Source: Flaviflagellibacter rhizophilus
GTDB taxonomy: Bacteria > Pseudomonadota > Alphaproteobacteria > Rhizobiales > Methylopilaceae
Reading direction: 5' to 3'
Assembly (NCBI RefSeq): GCF_033898525.1
Contig: NZ_JAXAFJ010000011.1
Location: forward strand, 1 to 64,000
Length of the DNA: 64,000 bases
A program made the position numbers and the translations under genes. A model generated the notes under the pieces. That model had not been told where the DNA came from, made no database searches, and worked only from the letters and a program-made list of their open reading frames with translations. Each line of letters opens with the position of its first letter. Positions within the stretch are counted from its first letter, which is position 1. Shown one piece after another: positions 1 to 7,527 of this stretch.

Positions 1-41
1 GCCCGCCCGCTGGTGGACGCCCGCCGCGCTCCAGGGGCTGA
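1..41 (+). CDS. C-terminal tail of an upstream gene (partial)
   Basis: An open frame enters from the left edge and stops at TGA 39-41, six bases before the rsmD start. Only 13 residues are visible, rich in Pro, Gly and Arg. A pseudouridine synthase with an Arg/Gly/Pro-rich tail often precedes rsmD in Hyphomicrobiales, and the composition would fit, but nothing here identifies the protein. The tight spacing suggests it shares an operon with rsmD. Confidence 0.35.
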   Translation, partial: PPAGGRPPRSRG

Positions 42-47
42 CCCGCA

Positions 48-602
48 ATGCGCGTGGTTGCCGGCCGGTTGCGCGGCCGCGCGCTGCTGACGCCGAAGAC
101 GCAGGCGATCCGTCCGACATCGGACCGGCTGCGCGAGGCGCTCTTCAACGTGTTGTCCCATGCCTATGACGATCCGGTGCACGGTGCCCGGGTGCTGGAC
201 CTGTTCGCGGGGACAGGCGCGCTCGGCATAGAGGCGCTGTCGCGCGGGGCGGCCTATGTGCAGTTCGTGGATGAAGGCGTGGAAGCGCGCGGTCTTCTTC
301 GCGGCAATGTCGAGGCCATGGGCATCGCCGGCGTGTCGCGCATCTTCCGGCGCGATGCCACGAAGCTTGGGCCGGCGCATCCGAACCTGCCGTTCCAGCT
401 GGTCTTCGCAGACCCGCCCTATGGCAAGGGGCTCGGCGAGAGAGCCTTGGCCTCTGCGCGGGAAGGTGGCTGGCTCGCGCCGTCGGCGCTCGTGGTCCTG
501 GAGGAAGCGACCGAGGCGGAGATCGTCTTGCCGGCCGGTTTCGATGAACTCGAGACCCGCACCTATGGCGAATCAAGGCTCATCTTCCTGCGGGCGGCCT
601 GA
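48..602 (+). CDS. rsmD: 16S rRNA (guanine(966)-N(2))-methyltransferase RsmD
   Basis: Cytoplasmic SAM-dependent methyltransferase that modifies G966 of 16S rRNA in the small subunit. The 184 residues match the usual length of the family. The N-terminal family signature RPTSDRLREALFN lies at 22-34, the SAM-binding motif I DLFAGTGALGIEALSRG at 51-67, and the amino-methyltransferase motif IV DPPY at 122-125. The ATG at 48 directly precedes the conserved MRVVAGRLRG start. It follows the end of another gene by six bases and converges with the IalB-family gene, whose stop is 16 bases away. Confidence 0.95.
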   Translation: MRVVAGRLRGRALLTPKTQAIRPTSDRLREALFNVLSHAYDDPVHGARVLDLFAGTGALGIEALSRGAAYVQFVDEGVEARGLLRGNVEAMGIAGVSRIFRRDATKLGPAHPNLPFQLVFADPPYGKGLGERALASAREGGWLAPSALVVLEEATEAEIVLPAGFDELETRTYGESRLIFLRAA

Positions 603-618
603 CCTTGGTGCGCCAGAC

Positions 619-1155
619 CTATTTCAGCGTGTCGTAGCCGGGGCCGAAACCATTCAGCGAGACCGGCACGCCTATCCCTTCTTCCGGGGTCTGGAAGATA
701 ATGAACACGGCCGTCGTGCCGGTCCGCAGCTTGCCGATCAAGGCATCGTCCAGTACCACCTCGGCCACGCACCCGTCGGGCAGGCAGCGGACGAAGCCGG
801 CGCGGCCGATCTCGGCATCGTCGATCCGCAGGCCGAGCCCTGCGGGCAGCAGCACGCCGAGAGGGGCGAGCACACGCAGCAGGCGGCTTTTGTTGTCCGC
901 CGTCTTCAGCACGATGATGGAGAGCCCCACATTCGGGCGGTCCTCGGCCGTCACGCTCTGTACGAGGGCGCACTGCTCCGCCTGCGCACCCGGCGGCGTG
1001 TCGCAGCGCAGCTGCCAGTCGCCATGCGAAGCCCGAACCGTACCCTGCGCCACGACCGGTGTTGCCGCGAGCGACGCGGCGAGACCGCCGGCCAGCGCCA
1101 GTCGGACGAACCCGTTCCACAGCGGGCGGGCAGGAAGGGACAGCTTGGACAGCAT
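619..1155 (-). CDS. Invasion-associated locus B (IalB) family protein
   Basis: Predicted exported protein of 178 residues. The chosen ATG at 1155 opens a classical signal peptide (positive start, hydrophobic core about 15-35, cleavage near VVAQ). The mature part has the IalB-type start GDWQLRC and four Cys (51, 62, 124, 129) placed to form two disulfides, the second pair inside RCLPDGC. An in-frame start at 1212 would put 19 unlikely residues before the signal peptide. IalB was named for erythrocyte invasion in Bartonella, but homologues are widespread in free-living alphaproteobacteria and the function is unsettled. It is divergent from the cytochrome oxidase operon. Confidence 0.85.
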   Translation of the reverse strand: MLSKLSLPARPLWNGFVRLALAGGLAASLAATPVVAQGTVRASHGDWQLRCDTPPGAQAEQCALVQSVTAEDRPNVGLSIIVLKTADNKSRLLRVLAPLGVLLPAGLGLRIDDAEIGRAGFVRCLPDGCVAEVVLDDALIGKLRTGTTAVFIIFQTPEEGIGVPVSLNGFGPGYDTLK

Positions 1156-1418
1156 CGAGGATCCAGTCGTGGGGAAGGGGTCTGCGTTGCGGGAATTTGG
1201 CCTAACACGCACTCGTGACGAGTCAAGGCCGGCAGCTAGGGTGTGGCAGCACCGTGGCGGGCTCGTGGCGATTGTTTCGCGCCCTTATGCCGCATACACT
1301 GGAACTAGCCCAAAGTTGCGGCTTCTCCGCCTTTGTGTTTGAACGGCAGCCTCCACCTTCGGCAGCCGTCCGGACGGTGGGTATCATAGATTTCGCCTCT
1401 GAGAGGTGCGTTCCGGAC

Positions 1419-2354
1419 ATGAATTCTGGCTTCGCCTCGCGTTTCACCGCAGCAATGCTGGTGACGCTCGCCGCATCCCCGGCTCTTGCCGGCACGGGAC
1501 AACCCTCCCCCTGGCAGATAAACATGCAGGGCGCGGTGACGCCCATTGCCGAGCAGATGCACGGCTTCAACGACTTCATCAACGCGATCATGGTGGTGGT
1601 CGTGCTGTTCGTGCTGGCGCTGCTCATCGTGTGCGCCGTCCGGTTCAACGAGAAGAGCAATCCCACTCCCTCGCGTACCACGCACAACACCCTCATCGAG
1701 GTGGTGTGGACCGTCGCCCCGGTGCTGATCCTCGTGATCATCGCGGTGCCGTCGTTCCGCCTGCTGTTCGCGCAGTACGACATGCCCGTCGCGGACCTGA
1801 CCATCAAGGCCACCGGGAAGCAGTGGTACTGGACCTATGACTATCAGGTCGCCGGCACGCCAGAGGGCGCGCAGGCCGCCACGGGCCAGCCCGCGGATGC
1901 GGCCCAGGCCGCGGTCGCCAAGGCGACGGAGCCGGAGGCCGGCGGCGTCGATTTCGCGTTCGATTCGGTGATGGTCGCGGAAAAGGACCTCAAGGAGGGC
2001 CAGCCCCGCCTTCTGGCCGTCGATAACGAGGTCGTGGTGCCCGTGGGCAAGGTGGTGCGCGTGCAGGTCACCGCCGCCGACGTCATCCACTCCTTCGCGG
2101 TGCCGTCCTTCGGCATCAAGGTCGACGGCGTCCCCGGGCGACTGAACGAGACCTGGTTCCGCGCCGATCGCGAAGGCGTCTATTACGGTCAGTGCTCGGA
2201 ACTGTGCGGCCGCGACCATGCCTTCATGCCGATCACGGTGCGGGTTGTGAACGACGCCGAGTACCAGGCGTGGCTGGGAACGGCTCGCCAGAAATTTGCG
2301 ATGAACCCGATGCCTCAGACGGTCGCCGCCGCGACCCTGACGGCCAGCCGCTGA
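1419..2354 (+). CDS. coxB: Cytochrome c oxidase subunit II (CuA subunit)
   Basis: Subunit II of an aa3-type cytochrome c oxidase. It takes electrons from cytochrome c through the binuclear CuA centre on the periplasmic side. The 311-residue product has a signal peptide (about 1-24), two membrane segments (about 45-68 and 87-106) and a cupredoxin domain. CuA ligands are His224, Cys259, Glu261, Cys263, His267 and Met270. The aromatic patch QWYW is present. An Ala-rich insertion of about 30 residues follows it (about 139-170), which many homologues lack. The ATG at 1419 was chosen because it follows a GAGAGG-type ribosome site at 1401 and starts the signal peptide; the frame is open much further upstream. 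First gene of the oxidase operon. Confidence 0.95.
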   Translation: MNSGFASRFTAAMLVTLAASPALAGTGQPSPWQINMQGAVTPIAEQMHGFNDFINAIMVVVVLFVLALLIVCAVRFNEKSNPTPSRTTHNTLIEVVWTVAPVLILVIIAVPSFRLLFAQYDMPVADLTIKATGKQWYWTYDYQVAGTPEGAQAATGQPADAAQAAVAKATEPEAGGVDFAFDSVMVAEKDLKEGQPRLLAVDNEVVVPVGKVVRVQVTAADVIHSFAVPSFGIKVDGVPGRLNETWFRADREGVYYGQCSELCGRDHAFMPITVRVVNDAEYQAWLGTARQKFAMNPMPQTVAAATLTASR

Positions 2355-2375
2355 CCGGGCGGAGAGGAAACGATC

Positions 2376-3983
2376 ATGGCGAACAGCACGGCTGTCGGTC
2401 ACGAGCATGAGGCGCACGGTGCCCCGACCGGATGGCGCCGTTGGGTCTACTCGACCAACAACAAGGACATCGGGATCATGTACCTCATCTTCGCGATCTT
2501 CGCGGGGATGGTGGGTGGCCTTCTCTCGGTCGGCATCCGTGCCGAGCTGCAGAGCCCGGGCATGCAGATCTTCGGCGACCCCCACATGTTCAACGTCTTC
2601 GTGGCGGCGCATGCGCTGATCATGATCTTCTTCATGGTGATGCCGGCCCTCATGGGCGGCTTCGCCAACTATTTCGTGCCGCTGATGATCGGCGCGCCGG
2701 ACACGGCGTTCCCGCGCATCAACAACATCGCCTTCTGGCTGCTGATCCCGTCCTTCATCCTGCTCGTGATGTCCATGTTCGTGCCCGGCCCCGCCGGCGC
2801 CAACGGAGCGGGCACGGGTTGGACGATCTACCCGCCGCTCTCGACCTCCGGCCATCCCGGTCCGGCGATGGATTTCGCGATCCTGTCGCTGCACATCGCG
2901 GGTGCGTCCTCGATCCTGGGCGCGATTAACCTGATCACGACCATCTTCAACATGCGCGCTCCCGGCATGACGCTGCACAAGATGCCGCTCTTCGCCTGGG
3001 CCGTGCTCGTGACCTCGTTCCTGCTGCTGCTCTCGCTTCCGGTTCTCGCCGGCGCGATCACCATGCTCCTGACGGACCGCAATTTCGGCACCACCTTCTT
3101 CGCCCCCGTCGGCGGCGGTGACCCGATCCTGTTCCAGCACCTGTTCTGGTTCTTCGGGCATCCCGAGGTGTACATCCTGATCCTGCCGGCCTTCGGCATC
3201 ATCAGCCACATCATCGCAACCTTCTCGCGCAAGCCCGTCTTCGGCTATCTCGGCATGGCCTATGCCATGGTCGCGATCGGCGTGGTCGGCTTCGTGGTGT
3301 GGGCGCATCACATGTTCGTCTCGGGCATCTCTGTCCGTACGCAGGCCTATTTCGTGTTCGCGACGATGGTCATCGCGGTGCCGACGGGCGTGAAGATCTT
3401 CTCCTGGATCGCGACGATGTGGGGTGGATCGATTTCGTTCCGCACGCCGATGTACTGGGCGATGGGCTTCATCTTCCTGTTCACGGTTGGCGGCGTCACG
3501 GGCGTCGTGCTCTCGAACGCGGGCATCGACCGCTACCTTCACGACACCTATTACGTGGTGGCCCATTTCCACTACGTGTTGTCGCTCGGCGCCGTGTTCG
3601 CCATCTTCGCGGGCTGGTACTACTGGTTCCCGAAGATGTTCGGCTACATGTACTCCGAGAAGATCGCCAAGCTGCACTTCTGGATGACCTTCGTAGGCGT
3701 CAACCTGGTCTTCTTCCCGCAGCACTTCCTGGGCCTCGCCGGCATGCCGCGTCGCTATGCGGATTATCCGGATGCCTTCGCGGGCTGGAACTTCGTCTCG
3801 TCGATCGGCTCCTACATTTCGGGCTTCGCCACCCTGGTCTTCCTGTACGGCGTCTTCCATGCATTCGCCCGCAAGGTGCCTGCCGGTGACAATCCGTGGG
3901 GCGAGGGTGCTACGACCCTGGAGTGGACGCTGACGTCGCCTCCGCCGTTCCACCCCTACGAGACCCTTCCGCAAATCCGCTGA
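2376..3983 (+). CDS. ctaD: Cytochrome c oxidase subunit I
   Basis: Catalytic heme-copper subunit of the aa3 oxidase, reducing O2 to water and pumping protons. The 535 residues contain about twelve membrane segments. Key residues are present: His79 (heme a), the cross-linked pair His262/Tyr266 in GHPEVY, CuB ligands His311-His312, the K-channel Lys340, and His397/His399 in VAHFHY (heme a3 and heme a). The ATG at 2376 follows GGAGAGG and lies 21 bases after coxB. Strong codon bias makes the antisense strand open for nearly 900 codons; that frame is not a gene. Confidence 0.97.
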   Translation: MANSTAVGHEHEAHGAPTGWRRWVYSTNNKDIGIMYLIFAIFAGMVGGLLSVGIRAELQSPGMQIFGDPHMFNVFVAAHALIMIFFMVMPALMGGFANYFVPLMIGAPDTAFPRINNIAFWLLIPSFILLVMSMFVPGPAGANGAGTGWTIYPPLSTSGHPGPAMDFAILSLHIAGASSILGAINLITTIFNMRAPGMTLHKMPLFAWAVLVTSFLLLLSLPVLAGAITMLLTDRNFGTTFFAPVGGGDPILFQHLFWFFGHPEVYILILPAFGIISHIIATFSRKPVFGYLGMAYAMVAIGVVGFVVWAHHMFVSGISVRTQAYFVFATMVIAVPTGVKIFSWIATMWGGSISFRTPMYWAMGFIFLFTVGGVTGVVLSNAGIDRYLHDTYYVVAHFHYVLSLGAVFAIFAGWYYWFPKMFGYMYSEKIAKLHFWMTFVGVNLVFFPQHFLGLAGMPRRYADYPDAFAGWNFVSSIGSYISGFATLVFLYGVFHAFARKVPAGDNPWGEGATTLEWTLTSPPPFHPYETLPQIR

Positions 3984-4006
3984 TAAGATGGCGGTGCGAC
4001 CCGAAC

Positions 4007-4027
4007 GGCCGGAGCGGTGCTCCGGCC
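4007..4027 (+). repeat. Intercistronic hairpin between ctaD and ctaB
   Basis: A perfect 9-bp stem (4007-4015 with 4019-4027) closes a GGT loop. No T-run follows, so it does not look like an intrinsic terminator. It lies in the 63-base gap after ctaD and could stabilise the 3' end of the upstream message or partly attenuate read-through. It covers the GTG at 4017, arguing against that codon as the ctaB start. Confidence 0.6.
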
Positions 4028-4046
4028 TGACGGCTTAAAAAGAGTG

Positions 4047-4997
4047 ATGGACCCGAGAGTAATGAGCGTAACCACCGAATCCACGCACATCGCGGATGCA
4101 GGCTTGCCCCAGCCCAGCACAGCGGAAGTGCGCGACTTCGTGGCCCTGCTGAAGCCGCGGGTGATGTCGCTCGTCATCTTCACGGCTCTCGTGGGGATGG
4201 TGCTGGCGCCGCAGAGCATCCATCCGGTGCTGGCCGCGATTTCCCTGCTCTGCATCGCTGTCGGCGCAGGCGCGGCAGGTGCGCTGAATATGTGGTGGGA
4301 CGCCGACATCGATGCCGTGATGTCGCGCACCCGCTCCCGTCCGGTTCCGGCCGGGCGTATGCAGGCCGGCGAGGCCCTGGTCTTCGGCAGCGTTCTCGCG
4401 GCCTTCTCCGTCGTGATCCTTTATCTCGTGGCGAACTGGCAGGCCGCAGCGCTGCTGGCTTTCACCATCTTCTTCTATGTCGTGGTCTACACGATGTGGC
4501 TGAAGCGCTGGACGGTGCAGAACATCGTAATCGGTGGGGCCGCCGGGGCCTTTCCGCCCATGGTGGGTTGGGCGGCCGCGACGGGCAGCGTAAGCTTCGA
4601 GAGCATCGTCCTCTTCCTGATCATCTTCTTCTGGACGCCCCCCCATTTCTGGGCGCTCGCGCTGCTGAAGTCCGGCGATTATGCCAAGGCCGGCGTCCCG
4701 ATGCTGCCGGTCGTCTCCGGAGAGGACGAGACGCGCCGTCAGATCCTGCTGTACTCGCTGGTCCTCGTGCCGACCGGCGTGCTTCCGTTCGTCATGGGCT
4801 TCGGAGGTATCGCCTACGGCATCGCGTCCGTGGCTCTCGGCGGTTACTTCCTGCTGCTGGCATGGCGCGTGTTCAGCCGCCGTTCGGCTGAGGATGCAGC
4901 GCCAGCGGCACGCAAGCTGTTCCTGTTCTCGATCTTCTATCTGTTTGCGCTGTTCGCTGTGCTCCTGCTGGAAGCATGCATTGCGAGGCTGCTGTGA
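4047..4997 (+). CDS. ctaB: Protoheme IX farnesyltransferase (heme O synthase)
   Basis: Membrane prenyltransferase that converts heme b to heme O, the first step toward heme A for this oxidase. About 316 residues with seven to nine hydrophobic segments. The Asp-rich prenyl-diphosphate motif NMWWDADIDAVMSRT is visible near residues 82-96, followed by the conserved TRSRP, and the second conserved region (FWTPPHFWALAL, then DYAKAGVPMLPV) is intact. ATGs at 4047 and 4062 are both possible, each with a weak purine-rich leader. The stop overlaps the next gene by one base (TGATG). Confidence 0.95.
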   Translation: MDPRVMSVTTESTHIADAGLPQPSTAEVRDFVALLKPRVMSLVIFTALVGMVLAPQSIHPVLAAISLLCIAVGAGAAGALNMWWDADIDAVMSRTRSRPVPAGRMQAGEALVFGSVLAAFSVVILYLVANWQAAALLAFTIFFYVVVYTMWLKRWTVQNIVIGGAAGAFPPMVGWAAATGSVSFESIVLFLIIFFWTPPHFWALALLKSGDYAKAGVPMLPVVSGEDETRRQILLYSLVLVPTGVLPFVMGFGGIAYGIASVALGGYFLLLAWRVFSRRSAEDAAPAARKLFLFSIFYLFALFAVLLLEACIARLL

Positions 4998-5158
4998 TGC
5001 GGCCGGAGGACAAGGGTCTCGTCCTCACGGAGGAGCAGGTGCGGCGCCGTCGGCAGCGCAACATCGCGGTGGCGCTGTCGCTTCTGGCCCTGATCGTGCT
5101 GTTCTACGTCATCACAATCTTCAAGCTTGGCGGCGCCGTCGCCCAGCGCGGGCTCTGA
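4997..5158 (+). CDS. CoxF-like small membrane protein
   Basis: A 53-residue protein with a charged N-terminus (RRRRQRN) followed by one membrane segment at about 21-43. It sits exactly where alphaproteobacterial oxidase operons carry the short coxF-type gene, between ctaB and ctaG. The ATG overlaps the ctaB stop and its own TGA is one base before the ctaG ATG, so translation is probably coupled. A role in oxidase assembly is inferred from position only. Confidence 0.8.
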   Translation: MRPEDKGLVLTEEQVRRRRQRNIAVALSLLALIVLFYVITIFKLGGAVAQRGL

Positions 5159-5159
5159 G

Positions 5160-5756
5160 ATGACCCTTGATCCGGCAACGCTGACCGACAAGGACGTGCT
5201 GGCGCGACGGCATCGCCGCACCGCCGTGTTCTGCGGCGCGTTCGTGGCATCAATGGTTGGCGCGGCCTATGCCGCCGTGCCGCTCTACGATCTGTTCTGC
5301 CGCACCACGGGGTTTGGTGGCACCACGCAAGTGGCATCCAGCGCGCCGGCGAAGACCGGCACCCGCACGGTGAATGTGCGGTTCGACGGCAATGTCGCTC
5401 CGGGCCTGAACTGGGAGTTCAGGCCACTGGAGCGGCAGATGACAGTTCGCGTCGGCGAAACCAATCTTGCCTTCTTCGAGGCCAGCAACCTGTCGTCCAG
5501 CGAAAGCTGGGGTACGGCCACCTACAACGTGTCGCCGAACCAGACTGGGGCCTATTTCAACAAGATCCACTGCTTCTGCTTCGACGAGCAGCGGCTCGCG
5601 GCCGGCGAGCGCATCGAGATGCCGGTGCAGTTCTTCGTCGATCCGGATTTTGCCAAGGACGACGAGATGAAGGGTGTGAACACGATCACCCTGTCCTACA
5701 CCTTCTTTGCGACCAAGCCGCCGGCCAAGCAGGCCGGGCTTCAGCCGCGTGACTAA
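5160..5756 (+). CDS. ctaG: Cytochrome c oxidase assembly protein CtaG (Cox11)
   Basis: Copper chaperone of the Cox11 family, needed to insert CuB into subunit I. The 198 residues comprise a short cytoplasmic N-terminus, one membrane anchor (about 22-41) and a periplasmic beta domain. The copper-binding CFC motif is at 138-140 within KIHCFCFDEQ, and an additional conserved Cys47 follows the anchor in YDLFCRTTG. The ATG at 5160 is one base past the stop of the preceding gene, and the frame extends upstream without a better start. Confidence 0.95.
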   Translation: MTLDPATLTDKDVLARRHRRTAVFCGAFVASMVGAAYAAVPLYDLFCRTTGFGGTTQVASSAPAKTGTRTVNVRFDGNVAPGLNWEFRPLERQMTVRVGETNLAFFEASNLSSSESWGTATYNVSPNQTGAYFNKIHCFCFDEQRLAAGERIEMPVQFFVDPDFAKDDEMKGVNTITLSYTFFATKPPAKQAGLQPRD

Positions 5757-5807
5757 AGGCCGACTTCAGAGCGGCCGTGCCGCCCAAGGGATGTGACGGA
5801 GAGGGAC

Positions 5808-6647
5808 ATGGCGCAGGCCCATATCAAACACCACGAATATCACATCGTACCGCCGAGCCCATGGCCGGTGCTTGCCTCGATCGCGGTCTTCGTCCTCGCG
5901 ATCGGCGCGATCTACGCGATGCACGGCGGCACCGCATGGATGCTGGCGCCTGGCCTCCTGGCCACGCTCTACGTCATGGCCATGTGGTGGCGGGACGTGC
6001 GCAACGAGGCCGAGGCCGGCGAGCACACCCGGGTCGTGCAGATCCATCACCGCTACGGCATGATGCTGTTCATCGCCTCCGAGGTGATGTTCTTCGTGGC
6101 CTGGTTCTGGGCCTATTTCGACCCGGCGCTTTATCCCAACGAGATCCACCAGTTCCAGCGCGCCGACGTGCTGGGCGGCGTGTGGCCCCCGCAGGGCATC
6201 GCCACCTTCGATCCGTGGCACCTGCCGCTGCTAAACACGCTGATCCTTCTGACGTCCGGCACGACGGTCACCTGGGCTCATCACGCCATCGTCGAGGGTG
6301 ATCGCAAGGGTGCGAAGCAGGCGTTGTGGATCACCGTCGGGCTCGGCTTCCTTTTCAGCCTTCTGCAGGCTTACGAGTACAGCCACGCTGCGTTCGGTTT
6401 CTCCGGCAACATCTACGGCGCCGCCTTCTTCATGGCGACGGGCTTCCACGGCTTCCACGTCATCGTGGGCACCATCTTCCTGGCCGTGTGCCTGTTCCGT
6501 CTCTATCAGGGCGACTTCACGCCAAAGCAGCATTTCGGCTTCGAGGCCGCTGCCTGGTACTGGCACTTCGTCGACGTGGTGTGGCTGTTCCTGTTCGTCT
6601 CCATCTACGTATGGGGCTATGGCGGCCCGGTTGCTGGCGCCCACTGA
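5808..6647 (+). CDS. ctaE: Cytochrome c oxidase subunit III
   Basis: Third core subunit of the aa3 oxidase, with seven membrane segments in 279 residues. Family signatures include REASEVMFF-like sequence (IASEVMFFVAWFWAYF), WAHHAIVEGDR and FEAAAWYWHFVDVVWLFLF near the C-terminus. The ATG at 5808 is preceded by GGAGAGGG at 5798-5804; an in-frame GTG at 5793 lacks such a site. In many Hyphomicrobiales a DUF983 gene separates ctaE from surf1. Here only 60 bases do, so that gene is absent from this position. Confidence 0.95.
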   Translation: MAQAHIKHHEYHIVPPSPWPVLASIAVFVLAIGAIYAMHGGTAWMLAPGLLATLYVMAMWWRDVRNEAEAGEHTRVVQIHHRYGMMLFIASEVMFFVAWFWAYFDPALYPNEIHQFQRADVLGGVWPPQGIATFDPWHLPLLNTLILLTSGTTVTWAHHAIVEGDRKGAKQALWITVGLGFLFSLLQAYEYSHAAFGFSGNIYGAAFFMATGFHGFHVIVGTIFLAVCLFRLYQGDFTPKQHFGFEAAAWYWHFVDVVWLFLFVSIYVWGYGGPVAGAH

Positions 6648-6659
6648 CGATGTTCAGAC

Positions 6660-6687
6660 GCTCCGGAGGCCAAGCTGCGTCCGGAGC
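6660..6687 (+). repeat. Inverted repeat between ctaE and surf1
   Basis: GCTCCGG at 6660-6666 is mirrored by CCGGAGC at 6681-6687, a 7-bp stem with a 14-base loop and no T-run. It lies in the short gap before surf1 and might form an intercistronic hairpin. A role is speculative. Confidence 0.35.
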
Positions 6688-6707
6688 CGTAATCTCGGGG
6701 TGAGCTC

Positions 6708-7466
6708 TTGAGCGAAGTCGGGAGCGGCCGGCCCGGCCGCCCGGCGGTCCGCACCATTCTGGCGGTCGCCCTGGGGCTGATCGGTCTGGCCATCCTGCTG
6801 GGGCTGGGAACCTGGCAGGTGCAGCGCCTGCACTGGAAAGAGGGCATCATGGCCCGCGCGGCCGACCGCGTGGCGCAGCCTGCTGTTCCGGCGGGAGCGG
6901 TTCTCGCCCAGCAGCCGATCGAGTTCGATGCCTGGGAGTACCGGCCTGTTTCGGCGCGGGGCACGTTTCGTCATGACCTCGAAAGCCGCGTCTACACCCT
7001 GCTGGGTGAGCCGCGCGGCCCGCTGGAGGGGCCGGGCTACTGGATCCTGACGCCGCTCGAGCGGGTGGGGGGCGGTTTCATCATCGTCAACCGCGGCTTC
7101 GTGCCGCTCGACAGGGCAGGGCCGGAGTTCAGGCCTGAGGCTCAGGTGCAGGGCGATCTCACGGTGCAGGGCCTGCTTCGTGCGCCCGAAGCTCGCAACC
7201 CGTTCACCCCGGACGACAAGCCGCAGCAGCGGCTGTTCTACGCCCGCGATGCCGGTGCCATCGGCGCAGGGCTCGGGCTGGACGCTGTCGCGCCTTTCAC
7301 GCTCGATGCGCGCGAGAGCGGGCCAGCCGGTCTGCCGCAAGGAGGCGAGACACGCCTGACCTTCACCAACCGGCATATGGAATATGCACTTACCTGGTAC
7401 GGCCTTGCAGCCTCGCTTGCCGCTGTCATGGTGGCGGCGTTCTGGCGGCGCAGGCGGGCGATCTGA
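6708..7466 (+). CDS. SURF1 family cytochrome oxidase biogenesis protein
   Basis: Inner-membrane assembly factor implicated in heme a handling for aa3 oxidase. The 252 residues have the SURF1 layout: one membrane segment near the N-terminus (about 14-33) followed by LGTWQVQRLHWKE, a large periplasmic domain containing the RPVSARGTF-type segment, and a second membrane segment at the C-terminus preceded by NRHMEYALTWYGLA. The start is a TTG at 6708 supported by GGGGTGAG at 6697-6704; no ATG in frame would keep the first membrane segment. Last recognisable gene of the oxidase set. Confidence 0.9.
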   Translation: MSEVGSGRPGRPAVRTILAVALGLIGLAILLGLGTWQVQRLHWKEGIMARAADRVAQPAVPAGAVLAQQPIEFDAWEYRPVSARGTFRHDLESRVYTLLGEPRGPLEGPGYWILTPLERVGGGFIIVNRGFVPLDRAGPEFRPEAQVQGDLTVQGLLRAPEARNPFTPDDKPQQRLFYARDAGAIGAGLGLDAVAPFTLDARESGPAGLPQGGETRLTFTNRHMEYALTWYGLAASLAAVMVAAFWRRRRAI

Positions 7467-7527
7467 GCACCTTCTTGCCGCAGCACCGGGCAGCGCCTAG
7501 ATTGCGCACCCATTTCCTGGATGCACG

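Noticed and set aside
1305..3974. An 889-codon open frame on the minus strand across coxB and ctaD
   Set aside because: It is exactly antisense to two highly conserved oxidase genes and is rich in Arg, His, Asp and Gly, the usual signature of a shadow frame in GC-rich DNA.
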